Source: Helicobacter cetorum (GTDB lineage: Bacteria; Campylobacterota; Campylobacteria; Campylobacterales; UBA6016). From it: a DNA stretch of 64,000 nucleotides. Shown here one piece after another: positions 18,441 through 27,456 of the stretch. Numbering within the stretch: position 1 is the first letter of the stretch; each line of letters starts with the position of its first letter. The notes beneath the pieces are model-generated. The model saw only the letters and a list, made by a program, of their open reading frames with translations, was not told the origin of the DNA and did no database searches. The DNA is taken from NCBI GenBank assembly GCA_022729705.1, contig DZAX01000012.1, positions 1 to 64,000 on the forward strand, given 5' to 3'. Position numbers and translations under genes: made by a program.

Positions 18441-20912
18441 TTGGCGACACAAGATACACAAAATGAAAATACTCATACAGGAGACGCCGAGAGGTTGCTT
18501 GCGGATATACGCAAGCATATCGTGTGCACACTAGGAAACGACTTTTTGCCGCCTAGAAAAGACACTTATTATAATGGGCTGGCTTATAGCGTCAAAGAGA
18601 GACTCTCTGAGAGATGGCTTAAAACGCAAAGAGAGTATTACAGCAAAGAGGCGAAAAGGGTTTATTATCTTTCCATGGAGTTTTTGCCAGGTCGTTTTTT
18701 GATGAACTACGTCACAAATATGCAACTTGGCGAGCAGGTAAAAGAGGCTATCAAAGAGACAAATTTTACATTGGAGCAGATAGAGAGCGAAGAGTGGGAC
18801 GCGGGGCTTGGCAACGGCGGACTTGGGCGGCTCGCCTCTTGTTTTATGGATTCGATGGCAACTCTCAAAATTCCGGGGTACGGATACGGTCTTCGTTACG
18901 ACTACGGTATTTTTTATCAAACAATAGAAAACGGCTATCAGGTGGAGCACTGTGACAACTGGATTAGACAGGGCAATCCGTGGGAGTTTGCGAGACGCGG
19001 CTTTTTGTATGATGTAAACTTCTATGGCAGGAGCGAAGCGTACACCGATGAGAGCGGACGCTTAAGGCATCGCTGGAAGGATGCTGAAAAGATAAAGGCT
19101 ATGGCGTGCGATATTTTGATTCCGGGATACGGAAGCGACAATGTAAACAATATGCGTCTCTGGTCGGCGGTCTCTAGTGAAGATTTTAACTTAGGACACT
19201 TCAATAACGGCGATTACACGGGTGCTATGGAAGCGAAAGTGCTTTCTGAAAACATCTCAAAAGTTCTTTATCCAAGCGACGAAAAAGAAGAGGGCAAAGA
19301 GCTCAGGCTAAAACAGCAATACTTTCTTGTAGCCGCAACATTTCAGGATATTATGAGAAGGTTCAAAAGACACAATAGCAACGACTTTAGCCTATTTCCA
19401 AAACAGATAGCCGTACAGCTAAACGATACGCACCCGACAATCGCTATTCCGGAATTTATGAGGCTCCTTATCGACGAAGAGGGGCTTTTGTTTGAGGATG
19501 CGTGGAAGATTTGCGTAGATACTTTTGCTTACACCAATCACACCGTATTGCCGGAGGCTCTTGAGACTTGGTCGGTTGACCTTTTGGGCAGGATTTTGCC
19601 GCGACATATGCAGCTTATCTATGAAATCAACGATAGATTTATGAAAGATGTAGCAAAACGATTTCCGGGTAGGTTTGATTTGATGTCAAAACTATCTTTG
19701 ATAGACGAGACATACCCAAAAAGAGTTCGTATGGCGCATCTAGCGATAGTCGGCTCTCACGCAGTAAACGGCGTTGCGATGCTTCACTCAAATATCCTAA
19801 AAGAGCGGCTTTTTAAAGAGTTTGACGTATGTTTTCCGGGTAGGCTAACAAATGTGACAAATGGGGTAACACCACGAAGATGGATACTTCAGGCAAATCC
19901 AAAACTCTCGGCACTGATAACATCTCGTATAGGAGACGGCTGGATTACAAATCTTGACGAGCTAAAAAAACTTATACCGCTAGCGGAGGATAAAGATTTT
20001 AGGGCAGAGTGGAGAGAGGTCAAAAAAGCCAACAAAGAGCGACTAAAAGGGTATATTAAAAACAAAGTACGCGTCGAGATAGATACGGACTCTATTTTGG
20101 ATGTGCACGTCAAACGAATTCACGAATACAAAAGGCAACTGCTAAACGTACTCCATGCCGTAACGCTTTATAATAGACTAAAAGACAACCCAGAGCTTGA
20201 TATGGCGCCTAGAACCATCGTCTTTGCCGGCAAAGCGGCTCCCGCTTACCACTTGGCAAAGCTCATCATCAAGCTGATAAATTCAGTGGCGCAAGTCGTA
20301 AATAACGACGAGAGCATAAACAAAAAGCTAAAAGTAATTTTCCTGCCAAACTACTGTATCTCGCAAGCCGAGACGGTTATTCCGGCGACAGACCTCTCAG
20401 AGCAGATTTCTACGGCGGGGCTTGAAGCATCCGGTACCGGAAATATGAAGTTTGCGATGAACGGCGCGCTTACGATAGGCACTCTGGATGGCGCAAATGT
20501 GGAGATAATGGAAGAGGTCGGAGAGGAGAATATCTTTATTTTCGGTCTAAAAGCAAACGAAGTGGTAGAGCTTCGAGATAGAGGCTACAATCCATACGAG
20601 TATATGAGAAGAGACGAGGAGTTAAGACGAGCGCTTGAGCTAATCGGCTCAAACCATTTTTGTCCAAACGAACCGAGATTGTTTGGTGCGATACTTCACA
20701 CCCTGCTTGAGAGCGGAGATAAGTATATGGTACTCGCCGACTATAGAAGCTATGTGGATGCGCAAGGCGAAGTGGACAAGCTATATAGAGATAAGGAGGA
20801 GTGGACAAAAAAATCTATTCTCAACGCCGCAAACATGGGCAAATTCTCCTCTGACCGCTCTATTTTGGAGTATGCGGAGAGAATTTGGGGTATTAAGCCG
20901 CTTGATAGTTGA
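18441..20912 (+). CDS. glgP: Glycogen/alpha-glucan phosphorylase
   Basis: GlgP releases glucose-1-phosphate from alpha-1,4-glucan ends. The 823-aa protein has the family features in order: the MEFLPGRFL and GNGGLGRLA motifs, the NDTHP segment, and the PLP-binding EASGTGNMKFAMNGALT motif with Lys670. It starts at TTG 18441. No glycogen synthase or branching enzyme lies nearby, so it may act on maltodextrins or on glycogen made elsewhere in the genome. Its stop codon is followed immediately by a family A repeat. Confidence 0.96.
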   Translation: MATQDTQNENTHTGDAERLLADIRKHIVCTLGNDFLPPRKDTYYNGLAYSVKERLSERWLKTQREYYSKEAKRVYYLSMEFLPGRFLMNYVTNMQLGEQVKEAIKETNFTLEQIESEEWDAGLGNGGLGRLASCFMDSMATLKIPGYGYGLRYDYGIFYQTIENGYQVEHCDNWIRQGNPWEFARRGFLYDVNFYGRSEAYTDESGRLRHRWKDAEKIKAMACDILIPGYGSDNVNNMRLWSAVSSEDFNLGHFNNGDYTGAMEAKVLSENISKVLYPSDEKEEGKELRLKQQYFLVAATFQDIMRRFKRHNSNDFSLFPKQIAVQLNDTHPTIAIPEFMRLLIDEEGLLFEDAWKICVDTFAYTNHTVLPEALETWSVDLLGRILPRHMQLIYEINDRFMKDVAKRFPGRFDLMSKLSLIDETYPKRVRMAHLAIVGSHAVNGVAMLHSNILKERLFKEFDVCFPGRLTNVTNGVTPRRWILQANPKLSALITSRIGDGWITNLDELKKLIPLAEDKDFRAEWREVKKANKERLKGYIKNKVRVEIDTDSILDVHVKRIHEYKRQLLNVLHAVTLYNRLKDNPELDMAPRTIVFAGKAAPAYHLAKLIIKLINSVAQVVNNDESINKKLKVIFLPNYCISQAETVIPATDLSEQISTAGLEASGTGNMKFAMNGALTIGTLDGANVEIMEEVGEENIFIFGLKANEVVELRDRGYNPYEYMRRDEELRRALELIGSNHFCPNEPRLFGAILHTLLESGDKYMVLADYRSYVDAQGEVDKLYRDKEEWTKKSILNAANMGKFSSDRSILEYAERIWGIKPLDS

Positions 20913-21025
20913 TTGAATCCTCTGATTAAATATGAAATTTTTAGAGCGACTAGTCGTGAGAGCCGTCTGCTGAAGACCTCATTTTGGGCTTTGCCCAAAA
21001 TGTGAGAATTAATTAGAGGGTTCAA
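20913..21025 (+). repeat. Family A structured repeat, copy 1 (most complete)
   Basis: The element begins TTGAATCCTCTGATTAA and ends TTAATTAGAGGGTTCAA, a 17-bp terminal inverted repeat with two mismatches. Inside are three hairpins: GCGAC/GTCGT, GTCT/AGAC and ATTTTGGGC/GCCCAAAAT. It starts at the base after the glgP stop and lies upstream of thyX. Other copies are at 28.5, 53.5, 58.4 and 61.4 kb. It is either a MITE-like or a REP-like element. Confidence 0.85.
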
Positions 21026-21069
21026 TTGAATCCTCTCGGCGTATAACATGAATCAAAAAAAGTAACATA

Positions 21070-22437
21070 ATGAATATAAAAATAATCTACCCAAAAGAAC
21101 CGGAGTTTAAACCCTCAAATATCAGCGTATCCGCCGCTAGAACCTGCTATTTTGCGGGTGGGCTTGTGGAGCCTTATAAAAGCGAGGGGTGGGCGGCGAA
21201 AGAGTCTTTGCTCTCTTCCATCTTTGAGGCGGGACACCATACCACCTTGCAGCACGCCCATTTTACTATTCTCATCGACGGTATGAGTAGACATCTTATT
21301 TGGCGGTTGCTGCACTCTCATCCATACTACAATTCAGAGCAGGTGAGCCAAAGATACGCCAAGATGAAGTTAGAAAACTTTGTGTATCCAAAGAGTGCGG
21401 ACGTTGCGGTTTGGCGGGAGTACTATGCAAAGACGTTTTCGCATTATGAGAGACTTAGCGAAGAGCTAAAGATAAAGTTTGAAGAGATTTTGCCAAAATT
21501 TAAGAAAAAAGACGCAATCAAAAAAGCTCAAGAGTTTGCAAGGTATGTATTGCCTCAAGGCATGGGCGCATATCTTTATCACACCGTAAATCTTAGCGTC
21601 GCCCTTAGATATATCGCTCTCGCCAAAGTATTGCCGGAGGCGCGCAAGGAGGCTATGGAGTTTGCTGATTTGCTCGCAAAAGAGCTTGTGGCTATCGACG
21701 CCTCCTTGGCGCCTTTGGTGGAGTACGCCAAAGAGGCTAAGGCTGTTTTTTCGGAGTTTGATATGGTCGCTTTTAAAGAGGAGTACGGCGTAAATGAAGC
21801 GGCAAACGTCAAGATATTTGACATAGTAAAGCCGTTGCAACATGAGATAAACGAAAACTACTCAGATGTGCTAAGAGTATCGACGCTTTGCGTGGACGGG
21901 GCGAGTCTCGGAGGCTTTAGCTCTTACATGAAGCTCTCATTTTCCGCCGATGCGCAAAACCAGAGACATAGACGCTCAATGGGCGTACGCCCCGCACTAG
22001 AGAGAGGCTACAAAAAAGAGTATTACACCCCGCCTATAATCACTAAGAATCCAAAACTAAAAGCGATATATGACGAGGCGATGGAAGAGTCATATCGCTT
22101 TTTTGAGGCGCAAAGAGAGGTGATAGGCTTTGACGAAGCGGTCTATGCGCTTTTAAACTCTCACCTTTTGGAGATAGTAGAGCGAAACGACATGGCAAGC
22201 TTCAACCACAAAGTGCAAATGAGACTCTGTTTTAACGCCCAAGAGGAGATATATGATTTGGTCTATGCACAGGCAAAAGCACTGAGGGAAGCGGGCGTAA
22301 AAGGCACCGAGAAGCTACTGCCGCCATGCTCTCTTAGAAATGAAGCGGGAATCCATCCGATATGCCCCGAGGGGAGCAGGTTTTGCGGTGTAAAAGTGTG
22401 GAAACAGAGCTTTGAAGAGCTAAAAAGAGAGTATTAG
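21070..22437 (+). CDS. thyX: FAD-dependent thymidylate synthase, tandem double-domain form
   Basis: ThyX makes dTMP from dUMP using FADH2 and methylenetetrahydrofolate. Most ThyX proteins have 210-260 aa; this one has 455 and contains two ThyX-like halves. The N-terminal half keeps the nucleotide-binding serine stretch NSEQVSQRY (near residue 90) but has LLHSH where RHR is expected. The C-terminal half keeps QRHRR (298-302). The motifs are thus split between the halves. It is probably the only thymidylate synthase, but thyA cannot be excluded outside the window. Confidence 0.88.
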   Translation: MNIKIIYPKEPEFKPSNISVSAARTCYFAGGLVEPYKSEGWAAKESLLSSIFEAGHHTTLQHAHFTILIDGMSRHLIWRLLHSHPYYNSEQVSQRYAKMKLENFVYPKSADVAVWREYYAKTFSHYERLSEELKIKFEEILPKFKKKDAIKKAQEFARYVLPQGMGAYLYHTVNLSVALRYIALAKVLPEARKEAMEFADLLAKELVAIDASLAPLVEYAKEAKAVFSEFDMVAFKEEYGVNEAANVKIFDIVKPLQHEINENYSDVLRVSTLCVDGASLGGFSSYMKLSFSADAQNQRHRRSMGVRPALERGYKKEYYTPPIITKNPKLKAIYDEAMEESYRFFEAQREVIGFDEAVYALLNSHLLEIVERNDMASFNHKVQMRLCFNAQEEIYDLVYAQAKALREAGVKGTEKLLPPCSLRNEAGIHPICPEGSRFCGVKVWKQSFEELKREY

Positions 22438-22820
22438 TGGCGTTGTGGGCGGCGCATACCTTGCATATTGTGGGGGTTGCGTATTTTTTGGGTTTTTTGC
22501 TGTTGGACGCTATTGTGATTCGCCGTTTTTTGGACTTTGAGTGTCATGCAAAAAAGCTTGCTTTTTATGAGGGCGCCAAAAAATCGCTCTATATATCTGC
22601 GTTTGTCATTTGCACAAGCGGTCTTTGGCTACTAGAGGGCTTTGAGTTTGCCCCGCCCGCTTATATTTGGCTCAAAATATCGCTGGCCATTACGGCTCTG
22701 ACGCTTTTTTTTGGCGCTCCATACCTTGCAAAGAGAGTCTCCAAAGCCGCCCTTGCTCGCCTCTACGCTTTTATACTATTTTTGGCGGTTGTCGTCGCCT
22801 GGCTCTCTCAATCGTCATAA
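22437..22820 (+). CDS. Four-helix membrane protein of unknown function
   Basis: The 127-aa protein has four predicted hydrophobic helices joined by short loops (starting near LHIVGVAYFLGFLLLDAIVI, then LYISAFVICTSGLWLLEG, a third and a C-terminal LYAFILFLAVVVAWL). His9 in the first helix and the overall layout faintly recall CopD/DUF2269-type proteins; I would not assign either. The GTG start shares one base with the thyX stop, so it is likely co-translated with thyX. Confidence 0.7.
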   Translation: MALWAAHTLHIVGVAYFLGFLLLDAIVIRRFLDFECHAKKLAFYEGAKKSLYISAFVICTSGLWLLEGFEFAPPAYIWLKISLAITALTLFFGAPYLAKRVSKAALARLYAFILFLAVVVAWLSQSS

Positions 22821-22870
22821 GTCGTCTTGGGTTTGAATAATCCCAAGAGTCTAACGGCTTCAATAATTAC

Positions 22871-23053
22871 GTGTCCAGTTTTGCTATATTAGCCTCTATC
22901 GCAATTCTTGGCGCAAGCTGCTCGCTGTTTGCAGACGCCGACGACGTAAAATGGATTAGCCAGTGCATCAAAGACAATAAAGGCGAAGGCGCAAAAGAAG
23001 AAGTGGTATACAAATACTGCTCTTGCATGAACGACAAAATGAGCTCAAATTAG
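22871..23053 (+). CDS. Small secreted cysteine-containing protein
   Basis: The 60-aa product starts at GTG and has a signal peptide (about residues 1-21) ending near a cysteine, so it could be a secreted or lipid-anchored protein, although the lipobox LGASC is weak. The mature part has a spaced Cys followed by a YCSCMNDKM end; this C-n-YCxCM pattern looks like a metal- or disulfide-forming motif. I do not recognise the family. It lies between the four-helix membrane gene and the PsiE-like locus. Confidence 0.6.
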   Translation: MSSFAILASIAILGASCSLFADADDVKWISQCIKDNKGEGAKEEVVYKYCSCMNDKMSSN

Positions 23054-23062
23054 GTCATTTAA

Positions 23063-23499
23063 ATGCTCCAATGGGAAACCACTCTTACGAATTTTACAAA
23101 GTATGGAAGAAATCTTTTTATCACCATCATGGTTATTTATCTATTTGCCTGCATAGTCGGACTCTCGCTTGATATAATCTCGCTTGGCTTACACGGGATG
23201 ATATTTGATTTTTCATCGCTTAGAGTTATTTTGAACGATGCGCTTTACACCCTCATCGTGCTAGTAATCGTAAAACCTTTTTTATCAATAATAGCTTTGA
23301 CTACGCAATTACTTTTTTGGAAATAGGCTTTGTCGTTATATTGCGAAAGCTTATTTTGATTGAAACAATCCCTGAAGAGTTGTGGCTTATGGTTGCGCTA
23401 GGTCTTATGTCCGCTCTGTTTTTTGGTCTTATCCTTGCGACAAGCAAAATCAATAAAGATATTTGCTGTAAGATGACGGAAAGTAGCTTGCAAAGCTAA
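23063..23499 (+). pseudogene. PsiE-like membrane protein with a one-base frame break
   Basis: Two overlapping frames (23063-23326 and the frame ending at 23499) together make one protein of about 145 aa. The first gives helices up to LYTLIVLVIVK; the second continues NSFDYAITFLEIGFVVILRKLILIE, which looks like the C-terminal half of PsiE family proteins. The change is at GTAAAACC (A-run 23272-23275): one more A, or a -1 slip of the Lys codon AAA, would give VKTFFINNSFDY without a gap. It may be a decayed gene, a base-call error or a frameshifted gene. Assignment to PsiE is moderate. Confidence 0.65.
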
Positions 23500-23526
23500 A
23501 GGGAGAAGCACAAAAAGCGCATAGTC

Positions 23527-24657
23527 CTACTCCTCAAAAAAATCCTCGCCCCCGCCGCCAAGCTCGGTGCCGGTAATCTCTTCAAGTAGCGAAGTGGCGT
23601 AAGAGCCTTTTGGTAAGCTAAACTTTATCTTTGCGTGCGCCTCTTCCTCTTCATATTCTATCTCGCAATCGTATGGAAATATCCACGCATATCTTCTATC
23701 GCCAAGAGCTTGTACTTTTTCGTCGATAAATAATTTTTCAATCAAAAAAGCCTCATCGGCGGAGACGCGGTTTTTTTCGCCGCACAAAAGCCCTGTTGGT
23801 GAGACCTGCTTTTGCGCAAATCTCACCGCTTCTTCGTTTGCGTTTTCGGCGTTAAAGAGCTTTCCGTGCGGGTAGTGACACATCGCATCGCCGTGAAATA
23901 TCTTCAAAAACTGCTCTTGCTTTTTGAGCTCATGCCCTATTTTTGGGTCTATCTCCACGCCTTTTGAAGCAAAGTGCATTTTTAGGGCGTTTTCTAGGTC
24001 GTTTTTGTCAAAACTCTCGATAAGCCTAGAGGCGTTGATACGAAAATCCAGCCACTCGTTATAAAGATGGCTCTGGTAGGCGCTGATAAAAAACCTCTTA
24101 AGATTTTGGTTGCGCTCTCTTTTTTCGCCGTATACTATCTCTTTGCCTAGCTCATGGTTTTTGCCGTCCCGCCCAAATCTCTGGTATCCAAAATAGTTTG
24201 GCATACCCTCGTTTGATATTTTCGTCAAACCCTGTTTTAGTTTTTTAAAATCAGAGGGCATAATTTTTTTGAGTCTGACAAAAAATCTATTACCGATTAG
24301 GTGACCTAGTTTTATCTTGTTTTTGTGTTTTGTAAGATTCAAAATTTTTAGATTTGGGTGTTCTATCTCTTTTAGTGCCGCCTCAAAGTTTCGCGGCAAC
24401 GATATGTGTTGGATAGTCATACCGTCTTTGTCTTTTAACCCCGCATATCCGATGTCGCGCTGCTTTACGCCCACAGCGGATGAAATCGCGCTTAGCATAT
24501 CCCACGTCGTCATATCTTTTTTTCGCACCGTAGCCACGATATGCTCGCCCTCGCCGCTAAACTCATACAGCGGCAACTCCTCTACGGTAAAATCTTTTGA
24601 GCCTTTGTTGAATACAAAATTGATAGGAGAATGGGTCAGAAATCTGCTGTTTTTCAT
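23527..24657 (-). CDS. truD: tRNA pseudouridine(13) synthase
   Basis: TruD modifies U13 in tRNA-Glu and some other tRNAs. The 376-aa protein has the family opening FTVEELPLYEFSGEGEH, the catalytic segment GYAGLKDKDGMT with Asp76, the NYFGYQRFG motif, and a conserved YQSHLYNEWL. The TRUD insertion domain is between about 160 and 280. It is convergent with the PsiE-like gene. Substrate tRNA-Glu is encoded at the left end of this window. Confidence 0.95.
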   Translation of the reverse strand: MKNSRFLTHSPINFVFNKGSKDFTVEELPLYEFSGEGEHIVATVRKKDMTTWDMLSAISSAVGVKQRDIGYAGLKDKDGMTIQHISLPRNFEAALKEIEHPNLKILNLTKHKNKIKLGHLIGNRFFVRLKKIMPSDFKKLKQGLTKISNEGMPNYFGYQRFGRDGKNHELGKEIVYGEKRERNQNLKRFFISAYQSHLYNEWLDFRINASRLIESFDKNDLENALKMHFASKGVEIDPKIGHELKKQEQFLKIFHGDAMCHYPHGKLFNAENANEEAVRFAQKQVSPTGLLCGEKNRVSADEAFLIEKLFIDEKVQALGDRRYAWIFPYDCEIEYEEEEAHAKIKFSLPKGSYATSLLEEITGTELGGGGEDFFEE

Positions 24658-24780
24658 TGTTTGTTTTGTCCGAATTTTTTAAGGCATTGTAGCATTACAA
24701 GCTGATGTTACGCGTATTAGATATAGGCGGATTTTGAAGTACTCTTTTGGCGGTCTGCTTGTGTTTGGATGATTAAAACT

Positions 24781-24802
24781 ATAACGTGGTGAAACTTGAC
24801 AT
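24781..24802 (+). repeat. 22-bp inverted repeat, left arm, downstream of rhlE
   Basis: This 22-bp sequence, with core CGTGGTGAAACTTGACAT, is repeated in inverted orientation at 26388-26409 with one mismatch. The two arms bracket the rhlE gene and nothing else. Nothing beyond the arms is similar. Confidence 0.7.
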
Positions 24803-24888
24803 GAATTCTTCTCCGGCGCCTTCTGCATTCGCTCGGATTTGCTCTTTCTATTCTCAATGGAAGGTCTTAGAGTATGACATCGGCTCTT

Positions 24889-26205
24889 TTATCTCCGCCC
24901 ATCTCTTTTATCCCCTCTTGTTGCGCTGTGTGTTTTGTCTTGGCGTTTTTGTGGGGCTTTTGATTGTCCGGCTCCGCCGCCTCTGCCGCTATTACCGCCT
25001 CTGCCTCCGCCGCCGTTTCCTCCGCGACCACCTCCGCCGCCTCTTTGTATCGCTTCGGCTTTGATGCTTGGATCGGGTTCAAAGCCGTCTATTATGTTTT
25101 TGTAAAGCTCTTTTTTGATTAGTTTTTCTATATTTTTTAGATACTCGGCTTCATCTATACACACAAGCGATATAGCCTCGCCCTCAGAGCCCGCACGTCC
25201 GGTTCTGCCTATTCGATGCACATAATCCTCAGAGACGTTTGGCAACTCAAAGTTGATGACGTGAGGCAGAGCGTCTATATCTATTCCTCTAGCCGCTATG
25301 TCGGTAGCCACAAGGACTCTTACGGCGCCTTTTTTAAAATCTTCCAAAGCTTTGGTTCTAGCCCCTTGGCTTTTGTTGCCGTGTATTGCGGCGGAGCTTA
25401 TTTGGCATTTTTCTAGGTATTCGCTTAGCTTGTTTGCGCCGTGTTTTGTTCTTGTAAAGACTAGTACTTGCTCCCACTTGTTTTTTTCTATCAAGTGGCT
25501 AAGAAGTGCGCTTTTTCTTTTGCAGTCCACAAGATAGACACTTTGCGCTACAAGTTCGCTTGCCGTATTGCGTCTTGCCACCTCTATCTCCGCCGGATTT
25601 TTGAGAAGCGTATTTGCTAGCGTCTTTATCTCATCAGAGTATGTAGCCGAAAAAAGCAGGTTTTGTCTCTTTTTTGGCAAAAGCTCGATTACTTTTTTGA
25701 TGTCTCTGACAAAGCCCATATCCAGCATACGGTCGGCTTCGTCTAGCACAAATATCTCCACGGCAGAGAGATTTACCGTACCTTGTCCTATGTGGTCAAG
25801 CAGCCTTCCAGGCGTGGCTATCAGTATATCTACGCCGCTTTTTAGAGCCGCGATTTGCGGGTTGATACCCACTCCGCCAAATATAATCGCGCTTTTAAGC
25901 GGTAGATATTTACCGTATATCTTTACGCTCTCGCCCACTTGCGCCGCAAGCTCTCTTGTTGGCGTGAGGATTAGCGCTTTGACGCTTCTTTTTGTCTTTG
26001 GATTGACATTTTTACTTAAAAGCTCCAGTAGCGGCAGGGTAAAGCCCGCTGTTTTGCCTGTACCCGTCTGAGCTCCGGCTAGTACGTCGCGCCCCTCTAG
26101 TATTACGGGAATCGCTTGCGCCTGTACGGGCGTTGGGGTCTCGTAGCCTTCGTCTTTGACGGCTTTTAGAATTTCTGGGGATAGTTTGAGATCAATAAAT
26201 TGCAT
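24889..26205 (-). CDS. rhlE: DEAD-box RNA helicase, RhlE type
   Basis: The ATP-dependent RNA helicase has all family motifs in order: the Q motif and TPVQAQAIP, the P-loop [37 protein letters not shown], and [10 protein letters not shown]. The C-terminal 55 residues are glycine- and arginine-rich (RGG type) with a basic tail, as in RhlE-like helicases that help ribosome assembly and RNA decay. The start chosen is ATG 26205, with AAAGGA upstream; the frame runs on for 46 codons without a better site. 438 aa. Confidence 0.93.
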   Translation of the reverse strand: MQFIDLKLSPEILKAVKDEGYETPTPVQAQAIPVILEGRDVLAGAQTGTGKTAGFTLPLLELLSKNVNPKTKRSVKALILTPTRELAAQVGESVKIYGKYLPLKSAIIFGGVGINPQIAALKSGVDILIATPGRLLDHIGQGTVNLSAVEIFVLDEADRMLDMGFVRDIKKVIELLPKKRQNLLFSATYSDEIKTLANTLLKNPAEIEVARRNTASELVAQSVYLVDCKRKSALLSHLIEKNKWEQVLVFTRTKHGANKLSEYLEKCQISSAAIHGNKSQGARTKALEDFKKGAVRVLVATDIAARGIDIDALPHVINFELPNVSEDYVHRIGRTGRAGSEGEAISLVCIDEAEYLKNIEKLIKKELYKNIIDGFEPDPSIKAEAIQRGGGGGRGGNGGGGRGGNSGRGGGAGQSKAPQKRQDKTHSATRGDKRDGRR

Positions 26206-26387
26206 TATGGAAAGTCCTTTTTTTGTGTGTAACAAGCCTAACCAAAGCATAAGCTTTATAGGTTGGTTTTTAGGCGAATTATAATAACTGAACGCAGGAT
26301 TAAAGTAGAAATCTAGTCTAAATAAGTTCGTAAGAGGCGCCAAACCAAAGCGCAGTCGTTTTTATGGCACAATTATATCGTAATAAT

Positions 26388-26409
26388 ATGTCAAGTTTCA
26401 CCACGCTAT
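26388..26409 (-). repeat. 22-bp inverted repeat, right arm, upstream of rhlE
   Basis: Reverse complement of the 24781-24802 arm with one mismatch. On the minus strand it contains TTGACA and is followed 11 bp later by TATAAT (26372-26377), so the TATAAT could serve rhlE although the spacing to TTGACA is too short for a standard pair. The rest of the 276-bp gap between rhlE and the ABC permease gene holds nothing else that I recognise. Confidence 0.65.
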
Positions 26410-26481
26410 GCTTACCTAGCTTCCTAAGTACAAGCGATAGACAAACAACAATCAAGTAAAATCTTTAAATCAAAAAAGGAT

Positions 26482-27456
26482 TCAAATCTTTGTCTCCGCT
26501 CTCGCAAAAGGATTAAGCCTCATCAGCGCCACATCGGCAAGGATATTGCCAAGAAGCGTCAAAAACGCCCCTATCATCGTAACGCCCAAAATCACCGGAT
26601 AATCGCGGCTAATGACGCTCTGATAAAAATATAGTCCCATGCCGTTAATCCCAAAAATGCTTTCTAAAATAACGCTGCCGCCGATAATTCCGGGGAGCGA
26701 GAGACCGAGCATTGTGACTATTGGGTTTAGTAGATTTGGCAGTATATATAGCCTGACAAGCCGCGCCCTGCTCACTCCTCTTGATATTGCAAAAAAGACG
26801 TAGTCGCTTTTTAGTATCTCCATCGTAAGGGCTTTGATATAAAGCGTCAAGCTTCCAAATGAGGTGATTACTATAACGGCGATTGGCAAAAAGAGGTGGT
26901 GTGAGAGATTTAGATAATAACCAAATACGCCGGACTCCTCTTTTGTCGTACTAGAGACGCCGGAGAGTGGGAAGATACCCAGATAGATGGAAAAAAACAT
27001 AATAAATAAAAGAGCTAGATAAAAAGAGGGCATAGCAAAGCTAAACAAAGAGGCTCCAACTGCGATTTGTTCTCGCTTTTGACCGCTTTTTAGGGCGGCG
27101 TATATGCCGAGGGCTATGCCAAAAATAAAGATAAAAGCCATTGATATTAGGTTGATGGCAAGCGTAATCGGCAGGCGCGAGAGTATCTCCTCTTTGACGC
27201 TTTTGCCGCTCGCAAAAGAGACGCCAAACTCCAAAGAAGTCATACTTTTTACCCAGCCTATATACTGCTCATATGGCGACTTGTCAAGCCCGTATACTTC
27301 TTTGAGGGTTTTTATAGACTCCTCTGTGATATTTGGGTTTAGCTCTCCCGCCGCCAAAAAATTGTTTGGAGCCGCTTTTACGGCTAAAAATGAGATGAGC
27401 GATATTAGAAGAAGCATCAAAGAGATATAAAAGAGTTTTGAAAAAAAAGTCTTCAT
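26482..27456 (-). CDS. DppB/OppB-type ABC transporter permease
   Basis: The 324-aa inner-membrane protein has about six helices and the binding-protein-dependent transport signature near residue 230 (SRGVSRARLVRLYILPN), which contacts the ATPase. Length and the N-terminal TM followed by a periplasmic loop are typical of the first permease of peptide or nickel importers. No second permease, ATPase or binding protein is adjacent, so substrate is unknown. Its start overlaps the lptG stop (ATGA), so the two are co-translated. Confidence 0.88.
   Translation of the reverse strand: MKTFFSKLFYISLMLLLISLISFLAVKAAPNNFLAAGELNPNITEESIKTLKEVYGLDKSPYEQYIGWVKSMTSLEFGVSFASGKSVKEEILSRLPITLAINLISMAFIFIFGIALGIYAALKSGQKREQIAVGASLFSFAMPSFYLALLFIMFFSIYLGIFPLSGVSSTTKEESGVFGYYLNLSHHLFLPIAVIVITSFGSLTLYIKALTMEILKSDYVFFAISRGVSRARLVRLYILPNLLNPIVTMLGLSLPGIIGGSVILESIFGINGMGLYFYQSVISRDYPVILGVTMIGAFLTLLGNILADVALMRLNPFARAETKI

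Noticed and set aside
20913-21025. Family A repeat as a simple intrinsic terminator
   Set aside because: No U-run follows the hairpins, it occurs in both orientations, and one copy lies between divergent genes where no terminator is needed.
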